From NCBI GenBank assembly GCA_018806915.1, contig JAGKQI010000096.1:248001-312000 (forward strand): a stretch of 64,000 bases of DNA, in the 5' to 3' direction. The notes under the pieces were generated by a model that did no database searches, was not told where the DNA came from, and worked only from the letters and a program-made list of their open reading frames with translations. A program made the position numbers and the translations under genes. The DNA comes from Phytophthora colocasiae (Eukaryota; Oomycota; Peronosporomycetes; Peronosporales; Peronosporaceae). Shown here one piece after another: positions 10,395 through 21,858 of this stretch (its first letter is position 1; each line of letters starts with the position of its first letter).

Positions 10395-13102
10395 TCAAAG
10401 CTTCGTGCGCTTAAGAGGTTTCTGGTGCATTGCGAGAAGCCACAGGCGGTGAACTGAAGGGATAATATCCTCCACAGCAACACGATCACTCGGATTAGCA
10501 GCCCATCCAGCTTCGAGTATTTCAGCGCACGCCTTCGGAATTGTAGGAAGCAGAGGAGGTCGCTCTCCATGAGCCACAGCTCGATACACTTCAAGATGGG
10601 ACTTGTGTTCCCATGGGCTGCGTGCAGGCACCATTATTTGCCATAGTGTAATCATCAAACTGTAAACATCAACAGCCGTGCCATAGCGCGCCGTCTTGCC
10701 GCCTTTGATCATCTCCGGCGCCATATAGTCCACAGTGCCGGCGATCGTCATCGTGCCATCTGTCCTCGGTCGAAGCAAATTGGCTTCACCGAAATCCGCG
10801 AGCTTGATCAGGAAGTCTTGGCCCACCAAAAAGTTGTCCGTCTTGATATCCCGATGAAGTAGTGGAGGTGAAAAGCTGTGGAGATAAGCAACAGCTCGGC
10901 ACGCATCCAACCACGCCTTGAGCTTCGCAGCAAGCGTCCAAATCTCAGGGTTCTCGCGCAAAGTCACGTCCAGTGCACCATATTCACAAAACTCAAAGAT
11001 GAGCGAGATGGACGGCGGCACCACGCAAAGGCCGTAGAATCGAACAACATTGGGATGTGATAGCTGCACGTTGAGTGCTGTTTCCCGAGAGAATCGCTGC
11101 ACTTCCTCGTTCGTCACCTGCACATCAGTGTAGATCTTAAGAGCGATAGGCACAGGTGTGCTCCGACGTAAAGTTCCACGCATCACGATGGACGTAGCAC
11201 CCTGCGCAATAATACAGTCCAGTGCTAGAGCCGAGAAGTCCACAACGTTATGCCTGTGCTCTTCGATCATGTGGTGAACATCGTACACCGATGTGCGCGT
11301 AGAGAAATTTGTAATCATGCCACGCTCCGAAAGCAAATTCACGTAACGACGCATTGCGCTGGACGACGACGTCATACCAGAGCCATTATCGTCAATGGCC
11401 AGCCAGTATCGCGTATCAGCACGCAGAGACAGCAAGACAGCTACGATGATGATAGAGTCCAGCCCAGTTACAATGCAGTGAACGATTGGCAACGTGGTTG
11501 TCGCATCAGCATGAGCGAGGCCCATAACAGAACTCGTAATGTTTACAAGAGACGTGATGACGGCTGCAACGAAGAAGAAATCGAAGGTGGCTCGAGCGTG
11601 AAAAGCGAACTTGGCCCAGAAGTAGAAAAACAGCAAAAAGACGTGGATCGTCATCCCGATGGCGTCGGCGATATCATGGCCAACCTTGTAAAGCGTCATG
11701 TTGCAGATGACGAGGATGACACACACTCCGCCCGAGTACAAGATTGCACGTAGCACTGCTTCTTGGGAGACACTTCGCTGGATCATCAGCATCGGTAGCA
11801 ACTGCAGCACCCAAACTGAAGGCATCGTAACCAGAGTACACGGATACTTCGGGTCATCGTTCAGTGTCAGTGGTTTGTACGTCTTGCCACTATCGCTCTT
11901 GTATGCCTGAAAACTGACAAAATACAGAATCAACCCGGCAGCTGACAGCGCGGCGATAGTGTACCAGATCGCTTCATAGCACGGGAGCATAAATGCCGAC
12001 TCTGTTGAACACAAAACACACAAAAATTGGTTAGAAAACGAATTATCTCTTCATGGAGTGCACTAGGAGACGTACTCAGGTTGGAGCTGATGCTGCACGG
12101 CGCACTGCGCAGTACGCGTTTACGACTCCGACTGCAGAGCAAGCCCAGCCACAGGGACACAATGAGAAACACGAAATTGTTCATTGTGGGGATCAATACT
12201 CCAGCCAAGTATGCTGTTGAAGCCGTGTAGCTCTCCATACTTCCAGGCAGTGCACATCGAGCAACCATGTGGACTTGATCTGGTGCTGCATCCGACAGCA
12301 CCTTGGCAATAGCAACAGCCAACACTACTCCCACCACAGCCATTAACAATGTCACATTGAGTACGAACGAGTCCCAATTGGGCATCATGCGTCTCCACAG
12401 CGACACAATTCTGCGTCTCACTTTCCATCGATGTAAAGGTCGACATTGGCACTTGAAGAACTTCCGAAGTCTCAAGGCCCACCTAGCTCTTCTCTCCACT
12501 GGTTCCATCGGTGGGATACCATCCAAAAAGCTACTCCGTGATCTGGTGTTCTCACTTGGCGTATTCCGGTCCAATTCTTCAAAAGAAGCATTCCTTCCAG
12601 AAGCGTTGGTCGTACTTGTCACTCTGCTGCCTCGTCCTTCACCCTTGTGCTCCATAACAGAATGCAAGATCGAAGATCCAGCTTGTTGTAGGCCTAAACG
12701 ATGTCCTGCGTCCTGAGCAGCAGCTTGTTGTACATCTGTGTCAATTAGAATCGAAGCTTCCCTTGTAGGCATGATATTGGCCGGATTAGTAAATACACTG
12801 GCCCCCGTCATGGGGAACAGATCGCTGATAGAATCCAGACGTCGACGGTTATCCCTTTCTCCATCGCCTTCGCTTCGAGCCCCCTCTCCATCGCTCCTGG
12901 CTGTCGGTGTGGGCGGGTACAGACGTCGTAAAGAGTGTAAAGACTGAGGAGCTCGATACGGCCCTGGTCGGGTACGTAGACGCCCGCCATCGCTGTGTGT
13001 GCTGCGTAATAAACCTGGTGATAATTGACCATCACTCTCCAGCAACACGAAGCTTGAGCGCGGCGATGCGGCTCCTTCGCCGTGATGTCCAGGAGACGGC
13101 AT
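10395..13102 (-). CDS. polytopic membrane TKL-type protein kinase (877 aa, two exons)
   Basis: Exon 1 is 13102-12076 and exon 2 is 12001-10395. The 74-bp intron (donor GTACGT, acceptor CAACAG) keeps frame. A long Ser-rich cytosolic N-terminus is followed by about eight hydrophobic segments between residues ~245 and ~535. A Ser/Thr kinase domain follows at ~600-870: a degenerate glycine loop QGATSIVMRG, the lysine in IALKIY, catalytic HRDIKTDN (~725), DFGEA (~747) and GTVDYMAPE. The APE and tyrosine-kinase-like features fit the oomycete TKL group. A polytopic sensor fused to a TKL kinase is an architecture I associate with oomycete receptor-like kinases; the ligand is unknown. The kinase looks catalytically competent. 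No lesions are seen. Confidence 0.9.
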
Positions 13103-13579
13103 TTAACGTTAGACTTTTATAGGAAACTTTGGAGACTGCTGCTTTGCTGGTCAAAACGTTTTTTGTGTAAAGGACTATTTTTTGTGATATAGTACAGTAA
13201 TCATTCGATGAGTTGTTTTATTATTAGGGGTAGGGGAAGGGATGCGGACTTTAAAGAAGGGAAGCTGAATCCTAAAATAAAGTGGTTTTTGGTCCATCAC
13301 CACTTCAAACTGGCCATTCGTCACTATCCTTACCACCAAAGCCGTTTGTTTGACTTGTGCGGCACAAGTTGTGCCTCTGTCAGGTCCAGTTGAAAGCCAT
13401 AATTTTGCCCAACGGAAGTGCTAAACTCGTCATCCGAGCGCGAGCCTTCGTCGAGGAGTCCTGTCAGATACCGGTAACTGATGTTAAAGGCCCAAGAGTA
13501 TCTAGACTAGCTATAGCTATAGATGTAGTTGGTAATCTAGGTAGACTCATTAGGCAAAGCACTGTACATGTACATGCAT
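13103..13579. other. intergenic, no supported gene
   Basis: Upstream region of the minus-strand kinase and left flank of the transposon stack. Only short spurious frames are present. A CTAGCTATAGCTATAGAT palindromic run is at about 13504-13521. Confidence 0.5.
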
Positions 13580-13605
13580 ACCGACTTCCTCTGTTTATAC
13601 CGGTC
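13578..13605 (+). repeat. pogo/Tigger-like terminal repeat, left
   Basis: CTTCCTCTGTTTATACCGGTCACC-type sequence. Its inverted partner is at about 32181-32208 (GTGACCGTTATAAACAGAGGAAG). A further relative, TTCCTCTGCTTATAACGGTC, lies just inside at about 13654-13675. The form resembles pogo/Tigger termini; the outer boundary and TA duplication were not resolved. Confidence 0.5.
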
Positions 13606-13745
13606 ACCTGCATATAACGGTCAGCCAATCACAATCAAGAAAGAGAATAGTGAATTTCCTCTGCTTATAACGGTCGTACAAAACCGAATCACAACGGTAC
13701 CGCGTTTTTGACACTGAACGCTGTACCAGTCATTTCAAGTTGACA

Positions 13746-14096
13746 ATGCGCGGCAAACGACGAGCGTCATTCACGGCAGGAGAAAAACTTGCCGTGATAA
13801 ATGCGGTGGGGGAGCCTCCAGACATACGCAAGGCTATACGGCTGTTCTATCCTGATCTGAGTCCTGCCGTCTACGACTCCCGGCGAAACCGGTGGAGTCC
13901 TGGATTAGAGAAAAAGATAAAATCAAAGAGCAGTGTCAAATGCCGCACGGGAAGAAAAAGAAGAAAGCTCGTCCAAAAGGAGTAGGTACTGTACTATCAC
14001 TAGAAGCTGAACAGGAACTTGTTAAATGGGTAAACGACCTCCGAAAGGAGGGCGTGAGGGCGTACATATTTCAAATCTGATGTTAGCGTTAGAGGC
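13746..14096 (+). pseudogene. pogo/Tigger-like (CENP-B HTH) transposase, 5' part
   Basis: From the ATG at 13746 the frame begins MRGKRRASFTAGEKLAVINAV, typical of a CENP-B/Tigger N-terminal HTH. After a frameshift near 13890 the second frame shows GTVLSLEAEQELVKWVNDLRKEGV, the second HTH subdomain. The coding sequence is cut at 14096 by a Copia element and resumes at 27173 with EAKDVATSNG...ASW. Only the DNA-binding half survives; no DDE catalytic domain was found. Confidence 0.75.
14092..14096. repeat. TSD of the Copia element (partner 27173-27177)
   Basis: GAGGC on both sides of the 14097-27172 element, with coding sequence of the transposase continuous across the two copies. Confidence 0.8.
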
Positions 14097-14387
14097 ACTT
14101 GTAAATTGAGGTAGTGCGTTTCCTTGATAGCTCAAAAGCTCAACAAGTACCAGAAGACTAGAAGAGACGTAGTAGGTGGAAAGCTGCTTGCTGCTGCTGA
14201 GTATATTTCTTTGAGAGTGAGGCCACTCCAATTTCACGTTTTCCTTCTCTCACATGTCCCAAGACTAACTACAACAAGTTGGCAAAAAACCCTGTAGGAC
14301 AAAAGCTCTACGGCATAAAACCTTAGGGATAAAAGCTCACTTGTATCTGCAGCTTCAAAACAACAAGATAATCAGTAACTCACAACA
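14097..14387 (-). repeat. Copia 3' LTR
   Basis: Plus-strand termini ACTTGT...ACAACA. Two differences from the 26882-27172 LTR (A/T in CTCAAAAGCTC; C/T near the end). Confidence 0.85.
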
Positions 14388-14394
14388 GCCCCAC

Positions 14395-14704
14395 CTACTG
14401 GTTGTCTTCGTTGCTATCCACATCTGCTACCTTGCCGTCATACTCCAATCGTGACATTAGCCCCATAGTTCTTCGATGTTTTTCAAATTTAATCCGCGGC
14501 AAAGACTTCGTGAATATATCAGCAACATTATCGACTCCTGCAATATGACCCACTTGAATTTGTTGCTTCTCGATCCGCTCTCTGATAAAATGATGGCGTA
14601 CATCAATGTGCTTCGTTCTGCTATGAAATTCAGGATTTTTCGCCAATTTCCGAGCACTTTCATTATCCACAAGAACTTCTGACGGCTTCCTCTGTGCAAC
14701 TTTC
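14395..14704 (-). CDS. Copia RNase H, C-terminal end
   Basis: Continues the RNase H beyond the nested Gypsy insertion: AQRKPSEVLVDNESARKLAKNP, then HSRTKHIDVRHHFIRE and the DIFTKSLP ending typical of Copia polyproteins. It stops at 14395, eight bases from the 3' LTR. Confidence 0.85.
14700..14704. repeat. TSD of the nested Gypsy element (partner 22280-22284)
   Basis: CTTTC on both sides. The Copia RNase H codons are continuous when one copy and the element are removed. Confidence 0.9.
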
Positions 14705-15125
14705 TGCAGCGGGGCTGCGTAGGTGTGCACGGCACAGAGGAAGTTTAGTTGACTCGTAGAGTCCTGCTTGCAAGGCACTAGCCTTCGGTTCTATACAAGA
14801 ACCAAGTAGTCCACTAAATACGGGACTCACAGAGTCAGTGTCCCTATAACAAAGGACTAACACTAACTATGTAAAATGCAAACTGATTTTTATTGACTTT
14901 ATTGTCCTAATCCTAAATGTAACGGATTTAGTATCTAACATACTAAATCCTAATCAAAATGCAACGTGAGGCTCTGAGGCCATCTACGTATCTACTCGTG
15001 TGTGCCACACCATTATGTACCCACATAAATGTATCATGAGTGTCACACACTATTATGTACCCACATAAATGTATCCACGTGTGTCACACACCAACGAGAA
15101 ACATTCGTGTAACATCCCCGTTACA
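14705..15125 (-). repeat. Gypsy chromovirus 3' LTR
   Basis: 421 bp, TG...CA ends. It contains two copies of TATTATGTACCCACATAAATG (as TATTATGTACCCACATAAAT, 15013 and 15050 regions). Confidence 0.9.
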
Positions 15126-16024
15126 CTCTCCCCCACCAAGACTCCGGATACCGTATCCGGAAAGTGTAAACACACGACGCGATTATCGGCCGATGGCCAC
15201 GGCACCTTGCCTTGCGCGGACGGCGCTGTCTCTCGTGCGTGTTACACGCCTCCGTACGCGATGCCACTTGGTACACACTTGGGCCCAATGCTTACCAAGC
15301 ATAGGAGCCTACTGGGGCTCTACGGGCATGGAAAGAAGGCCACAGGTGGCGTATCTATGATACTACTGGATCAGTGATCCACAGGGCAAGCCTTCCAAGC
15401 TACCAACGGTTCCACGAACCCCACAGCAGTGGGGCCCACTCGCTTCACAGTTAATGTGACCCTCGGATGAGCACTGTGTGCAGGGCTTGATGCCCAAGTT
15501 GTCCTTGAAGCAGGCGCAAGCGCCACTATGTGTCACAGACACTGTGTCTTGTGAATACACGTGCTCAGCACAGTCGTAGACACGACAACGAGCACCAGAC
15601 AGCTAAGCTGTCGCTCAGGAGGAGCTTACCTACCTCCTACTGCTATGCAGCATGCGGGGTCCAATGCATTGGCATCCCTGGCATCCACAGTGCCTCATGA
15701 CATAGTCATACCCATTGATCGCTTCTAGCGTCAGGTGATCGGATAGAATCCGTTTCCATCACCACTTGTCACTTATACAGAACGTCATTAAGACGGTTGT
15801 TCATCACGAACCATCTTCGCTTCATGATCGCGAAGCTCCGGGCCATAGGCCAGTGTTGTTAAAGGGTCATAGACCCTTGAAACACGCGCGCGAGGCGCAT
15901 GTAGCTCTACTGCACTTGCAGTTTGAGCATTCGATGCCATGTCGACGGCACCGACGTGCTCGCTGCAAGTATTGCAGCTACGGGTCAGAGCCTGAGCTCA
16001 GCAACGACCCTGTGGACTCCCACC
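15126..16024. other. Gypsy 3' untranslated region
   Basis: About 900 bp between the chromodomain stop and the 3' LTR. No coding domain recognised on either strand; short frames at 15040-15377 and 15766-16425 are antisense or LTR-spanning shadows. Confidence 0.6.
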
Positions 16025-16918
16025 TTAGTGGGAGGTGCTTGGCACCCGGCGACTCCGTCGCACCCCCATCGGGCAGTCTGACACTGGGTGTGCCCGATCA
16101 TACGCGTCAACGACGTCGGGGCAATCCTGCCGTAGTGGCACCTCAAACTCCCACGAGTTCTGTGAGTGAGGGTAACCTCGCCACTTCACCAGATACTGGT
16201 TGTGACCTTGGCGACGACGCCGCGCCATCAGGCGATCCACGTGATAGTGAAGCTCACCTTGCTCATCGAGCAGAGCAGGAGGAGGACGAGCGGTCGATGG
16301 GTTCTCGCGCTGCGAGTGTAGACGCGCTGCATTGCTTGCAGACCCGCGTCGGCTCGGTGAAGGAGCACGACCACCACGTCGGTCATCCGACCCATCGCTT
16401 AGCGACTGGTCTCGAGGAGACCTAGAGTCGCGGGGACCGGTCTGAGTCGCCTCTGGTGCTGCATCAGCGGGTCTATGACCTCGAGCATCACGTTGCTCCG
16501 GATTGACAAGACCTGTTGGTTCGGATGCAACCACCTGTGGCTCTGCCACCTGCTGCCGTGCAGCCTTCGTCCGACTCGGCGCCAGCTCCTCAGAACTCAC
16601 AAGAGCAGGGTCCCGATATGGCTTAAGCAAGCCCACGTAGAACACAGGATGTGTTCGCATACGCTTTGGCAAGTCAAGCGTGTATGCCAGGCCCTTCTTG
16701 GCCACGACCGTGAACGGTCCAATGAAGCGCGGCCGCAACTTCGTCTTGAAGACGGCTGACACTGCGTGTGTAGGCAGGTTCTTAGCGTTTAATAAAACGT
16801 GGTCACCGACCTTGAACTCCCACATGTTGCTTCTGCCTTTGGCATCAGCTTGTTCCTTTTGAACATCTTGGCTTTCAGCCATTGCGTCACGCACACGGCG
16901 TAAGACGCTAAGCCTCAT
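16025..16918 (-). pseudogene. Gypsy integrase C-terminus and chromodomain
   Basis: Includes the GPY/F-like integrase tail (FKVGDHVLLNAKNL, RPRFIGPFTVVAKKG) and a C-terminal chromodomain. The chromodomain reads YHVDRLMARRRRQGHNQYLVKWRGYP..NSWE, about residues 225-280 of this frame. Chromodomains steer chromovirus integration toward modified histone H3. A frame break near 17060-16920 separates it from the integrase core. Confidence 0.85.
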
Positions 16919-17062
16919 CGAGAGGAAGTCATCGACTTGCTTGCGAACAGCAAGGGGCTGACATCAGCAAGCTCGGAGTCGAGCGACGGCACAGCCTCTC
17001 CCCACCAAGCCCAAGGCTACCGCGTGGCGGAGTGAGCGGGACGCGCGGATGCGCAAGGCCGT

Positions 17063-18798
17063 TCACGTAGAACGGGTGAAGCCTGTCGAGGCATGCACCG
17101 CGTTGTTCATTGAGAACTCAACGAGAGGGAGCATAGCGCTCCAACGCTTCGGCGTTTCAGCGCATACGCTGCGGAGGATGTCCTCCAGGACGCGGTTCAC
17201 GCGTTCAGTCTGACCGTCGGTCTGCGGATGATCCGCCGTGGACATGTCCAGTCGAGTGCCAAGCACTTTGAAGACGGACGTCCAGAAGTGACCCGTGAAA
17301 CGGGGTCTCGATCCGAGACAATAGTCTCTGGCAGCCCATGCTGGCGGAAGACCCGATCGATAAAGATCGTCGCTGTACCAGCGCCATCGACGGTGTCCGG
17401 CACAGCCGCTAGGTGAGCCATCTTGCTCAGACGGTCAACAAAGACCACAACGCCCGTGTTGCCTGCCGTATCCTTCGGCAGGCCAAACACGAAGTCCATA
17501 CTCATGGACTGCCAACACCCAGAGGGTACAGGCAAGCTCGCCAAAGGCGCTGCCGCATGCGGCGAGGGTTTAACCCGCTGACACGTCTCGCACGTGTGCA
17601 CATATGTGCTGACCCACTTGTACATCTTCGGCCACCAGTACATGGAGCTCACCGAGCCGTAGGTCTTCTCGCGACCGAGGTGGCCGCTTGTGGGCGTGTC
17701 GTGGGCCTCATAGAGGATGCGATACTTCAGGTCCTCATCGTGAGGAACCACCACACGTGGTGGGTCATCCTGACCCGTGCTGTAGTACAGTAGACCGCCT
17801 TCCAGGCTATAGCGTTGGAGTCTCGCCTTTAGGCGTCGTGACAGAGTCACATTTGAGTCCTTAAACTCATCGCTCCCTAGAGCTTGAAGCAGCGCGACAC
17901 AAGAGTCGTCCTGAGCGTACGCTGCTCGAACCATGTCCGTCACGGACGACGTCACCGAGGTGACATGAGATAGCTCATAGTCCGGGCGACGTGATAACGC
18001 GTCAGCGAGGACGTTCTGCCTGCCAGGCTTGTACTTCACCTCGAAGTTATACTCCGCAAAGAAGGAGAGCCATCGGGCCATCCTCTGCGAGAGGTGAGGC
18101 GACTGCGTCGCTGTGCGTAGTGACGCATGATCCGTGTAGATCACAAACGGCTTGGAGCCGAGCAGGTGAACCCTGAATTTGACGAGAGCGTACTTCATCG
18201 CAAGTAGCTCCTTGTCATGAACTGGATAGTTCTTCTCAGCAGCCTTGAGCTGCCGAGACTCAAACGCAATGACGCGTTCGCGCCCGTCGGCGTCCGTTTG
18301 TAGCAAAGCACTGCCGATGGCAAAGTCCGAGGCGTCACAGACGACGATGAACGGACGATCGGGGTCTGGCAACGCCAGTATCGGTGCCTGAAGCAGGCTA
18401 TCCTTGATACGAGTGAACGCACTCTCGTGCTCAGCACGCCATACCCATTCGGCATCCTTCTTAAGGAGATCCGACAGTGGCCGAGCCAACTCAGCGTAGT
18501 TCTCGCTGTACTTGTGCAAGTAGTTGGCCAAGCCCAGCCACTTACGCAAGTCCTTCTGGTTCAAGGGAACCGGCCAGTCCACAATGGCCTTGACCTTTGC
18601 TGGATCAGCACGAAGGCCATGCTTCCCAATGAAGCACCCTAGGAAAGGGATTTCTTCCGCGCCAAAGACGCACTTGTCCGCGTTGGCGTACAACTTGTTG
18701 GTGCGCATGCACTCGAGCACTGCTCTCACGTGTTCCACGTGTACCTCGACATCAGTCTTCCCGTGCTCCAGCACGACTGTGGACGAACACATCGTCAA
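17063..18798 (-). pseudogene. Gypsy RT thumb, RNase H and integrase core
   Basis: Main frame 18798-17197. RT connection (NADKCVFG..EIPFLGC), RNase H (VVCDASDFAIGSALLQ, TDHASL), the integrase zinc finger (H-H-C-C ending HTCETCQRVK) and the integrase core (SMDFVFGLP, FVDRLSKMAHL, VSDRDP). A one-base loss after DRDP moves the catalytic continuation HPQTDGQTERVNR into the 17266-17063 frame. Protein integrity is therefore lost between the second Asp and the catalytic Glu. Confidence 0.88.
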
Positions 18799-19685
18799 AG
18801 TACGTCTGTGCGAATGCCCGTAGGGGCCTGAACAACTGCGTCACTAGACGATTGAACGTTGCAGGCGCATTCGACAGCCCTTGGGGCATGACGAGCCACT
18901 CCCAGAGCATACCGCTCGGGGTGCTCACCGCTGTAAGCGGAATATCACTGGCTCGCATGAGCAGCTGATAGTAGCCATCGACTAAGTCGAGCGCACTGTA
19001 CATGGTGCAACCCACCATGTTGTTCTGAAGAACATCCTTCCTAGGAATCGGCGTCTGCGCCGGAATCGTGGCAGCGTTGAGCTTGTTAAAAGCGTGAACG
19101 ATACGCCACTTGCCATTCGGCTTTCTGACACAGAACGTTGGCGCGGAGTGCGGAGACTTGCTCTCGCGCACGAGACCCGCCGCGTGCTTAGCACGGAAGA
19201 AGGCGTCAATGACGTCGCATTGCTCTTTAGGAAGAGGCCACTGCCGGGTCACGCAGTATTTAGTTCCGGGAACTAAGTCGATCTCGTGACGAACGCCTCG
19301 GTCAGGAGGCAGGCCACTCGGTGGTTCCTTTGAGACAACGTCTCCATATTCCTTCAGCAAGGAGTAGAAGGGATCCGAGGGATTCTTGAGGATCTCCGAT
19401 CCACTCCTGGCGCTCAGCGCCTTCTTGACCTCGGCCAAGACGGACTCGTCTACGAGGGACGATGAGTTTAACTCCTCCTCAGGTCGAACGATGACCACCT
19501 CGGCGAGTTCGCCCAGCCTTCAAGGCATCGCCAAAGTCGGCGAACGACATCTCTTCTAGCTCAAGGAGCTTGTCAACACTCGGCAGTCCGTCCAGCAGGA
19601 CGCTGCCTTCGGCACTGCCGTCCACTCCATCAACCAGAGTGTATAGCTGCCCACAGCCCTCCCGTGCGTTGACACTTGACGTCAC
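18752..19685 (-). pseudogene. Gypsy reverse transcriptase (N-terminal half)
   Basis: Frame 19498-18752, with upstream coding in the 19685-19479 frame. RT motifs: KPNGKWRIVHAFNKLN, YSALDLVDGYYQ, MPQGLSNAPATFNR and the catalytic box TYFDDVFVHS (FDD in place of the usual Y.DD). A frame break just after VHSRA (near 18780) separates it from the RT thumb. Confidence 0.88.
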
Positions 19686-19754
19686 GGACGACTCAGACGC
19701 AGAGCGTCTCGCCCATAGGGCCTTACGACGTCGTCGCCTAGCCGACGAACGTCC

Positions 19755-20190
19755 ACTCGACGGAGTACGTGCCGCCGCACAGGTTATGGCCTTGCCCGGC
19801 CCAGTGTCAGTGACACTCAGTGACTGACTCGGTCTACCGCCGACGTCACTAGACGGAGTACGTGTCGCCGCACAGGTTTCGGCCCCTTCAGGCCCAGTGT
19901 CAGTGACACTCTGCGATCCACTCGGTCGACGACCGATGCCGCTCAGCGGAGTACGTGCCGCTGCACAATCAATGACCGTAACAGGTCCAGTGTCAGAGAC
20001 ACTCAGCGATCGACTTGGTCACGACCAGTATCACTCGACGGAGTACGTGCCGCCCCACAGTTCACGGCCTGGTAAGGCCCGATGCCATCGGCATCCAGTG
20101 ACGGTCCATGACCGGCGTCACTCGGCGGAGTACGTGCCGCCCCACAGGGGTTACGTGAGCTTTGCCCACACGTTGACTCACTGTCAACCA
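19755..20190 (-). repeat. five ~93-bp tandem repeats inside the Gypsy polyprotein
   Basis: The motif GAGTACGTGCCGC recurs at 19763, 19856, 19949, 20041 and 20128 (spacings 93, 93, 92, 87). In the protein this is a ~31-residue unit (C-A-A-R-T-P-x-S-..-SVTDTGP) between protease and RT. The 92-bp spacing marks a one-base loss: the frame is lost at exactly this unit (stop at 20003). Confidence 0.85.
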
Positions 20191-20792
20191 GCGCTACGCG
20201 CTCAACAGGACTGCGGTCCTCGCACTCGGCGCTGTCCACCAACTCGGACACACCGACTTCCAGCATCATAGCCGACTCGGCTCGATGCTCGCGCCAATAG
20301 CGCTTCTGCTTCCCTAGCAGAGGTGGGTTCATGACTCGCCAAAGCTCCACTAGGAGAGAAGTGCGTAGCACCTAAGGTCTTCGACCTCCAATCAATCCAT
20401 GGCTCGTGGCGCTCCAGCCACGCCATGCCAAGGATGAGGTCGTACCTCGAATCCAGGTCCAGGACCAAGCAGCGTTCCACGCTATCGAAGTCCAAGAACT
20501 TCAGCCGCAGGTCCATGGGGACCTTGGCCACCGTGACACGGACGCCCGTCGCTAGACGGACGGTGACGGTGTCACCTCTTCGCGCTCGAAGCGCCTCAGC
20601 ATATTGCTGACTACCCTCAACGGTGGAGCGTCTGACATAGTTGCCAGACGCTCCCGAATCGATCAACACGATCCACGGCTTCTCGAAGCCCTTCACGTCC
20701 ACATGGACGACCAGCAAGCCCTGCTTGCTCACACGTTCCGTGTTTAAGAGCACGGAGCTCTTCGGGGCTGAGCCCCAGTGCCTCTCACGCAC
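20003..20792 (-). pseudogene. Gypsy aspartic protease region
   Basis: VLIDSGASGNYVR is the protease catalytic motif (DSGA), with a downstream hydrophobic ILGMAWLERH block typical of retropepsins. The open frame 20792-20202 shifts to the 20371-20003 frame, then into the repeat frame. Confidence 0.82.
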
Positions 20793-20830
20793 TGCAGAAC
20801 TCAGTTCTTCCCCAGTAGACCGCCCCGCGT

Positions 20831-21801
20831 CTACTGGGAGCCTTCGTTTCCCTGGGCAGAGCCCAAAGCGGGACCCGCGGCAGGGTTGCGGCCATTCTGG
20901 CCGGCGCGCTCTTTGCGCAGAGGGCAGTTGGGCCTCAGATGTGTGGGACTACCACACGTGTAGCACCGGCGGGTGCTCATACGCTGCACCGCAGCTCGTA
21001 GCTCGGCTACTTCATCTTCAGCATAGCTGAGGTCCATGGGCTCAGGTCCCCGGACCCTGTGCTGTTAGCACCGACCCTCGACAACTTAAAGTTGTGTTCG
21101 GCATTCAATGCCACGCTGACAGCGTCCTCGAAGGTGCGAGGATTCTGACGGAATGCCTCCGTTCTGGCCACGCCAGCTCGTAAACCTTCCATGAAGATGG
21201 TCACGGTGACCACCTCAGGTAGAGGGTCGGCAGCCATGCCGGCAATGAGCGTGCGCAGCTCTTGGACATAGTCCACCAGGTCCTTCTTGCCCTGTCGGCA
21301 AGCAAGGAAGCGTGACCGCACGCGATACGCCTGGTTAGGCGGAGCAAACACTTGCGTAAGCTTGACCTTAAGCTCACCCCAAGTGGGGAAGGCCATTTCT
21401 ACCGACGTCCCAGACGTCAAGGCCCATTCTCGTGCTCGCCCTTCGAGCTTAGAGATGGCGAACGCCACGCGTTGGCCTTCCAACTGGAGCATAGCGGCTC
21501 CCATGGCCATTTCGACCTCTCGGGTCCACAACAGGAGGTTCTCTCCTTCGTGCCCGTGAAAGGTCTTCACGCTGAGCGTGACGGGCTTAGCTCTCGGAGC
21601 AGGGTTAACCCCTTTTACATTCCGTTGGATGTGCTCAACGAGAGCGTTTTCGTACGAGGCAAATGCCTCCAGGCGCGCGTTGACGGCTTCCGGCCCTTGA
21701 GACGCAAGGTGCGCCATACCTTCCGGGCCCAGCAAGGACGTAAGCTTGTTAAGCGTGTCCCGCTGACTCGGAGTCAAGTGAGCGTATGCTTCTGGCTCCA
21801 T
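20831..21801 (-). pseudogene. Gypsy gag with CCHC knuckle
   Basis: Starts at the ATG at 21801 ([17 protein letters not shown]). The retrotransposon gag domain ([63 protein letters not shown]) is in the 21801-21007 frame. The [15 protein letters not shown] segment and the zinc knuckle CYTCGSPTHLRPNC are in the next frame (21037-20831). A frame break therefore sits near 21040, upstream of the knuckle. Confidence 0.85.
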
Positions 21802-21858
21802 TCTCACAGAGAAACAGTCTTCAACTCAGGAGTTGGATTGACTACAAGTGCTACCAGA

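Noticed and set aside
11250..11753. 167-codon plus-strand frame
   Set aside because: Antisense of the kinase membrane region; low-complexity and no start context.
15766..16425. 219-codon plus-strand frame
   Set aside because: Antisense of the chromodomain frame.
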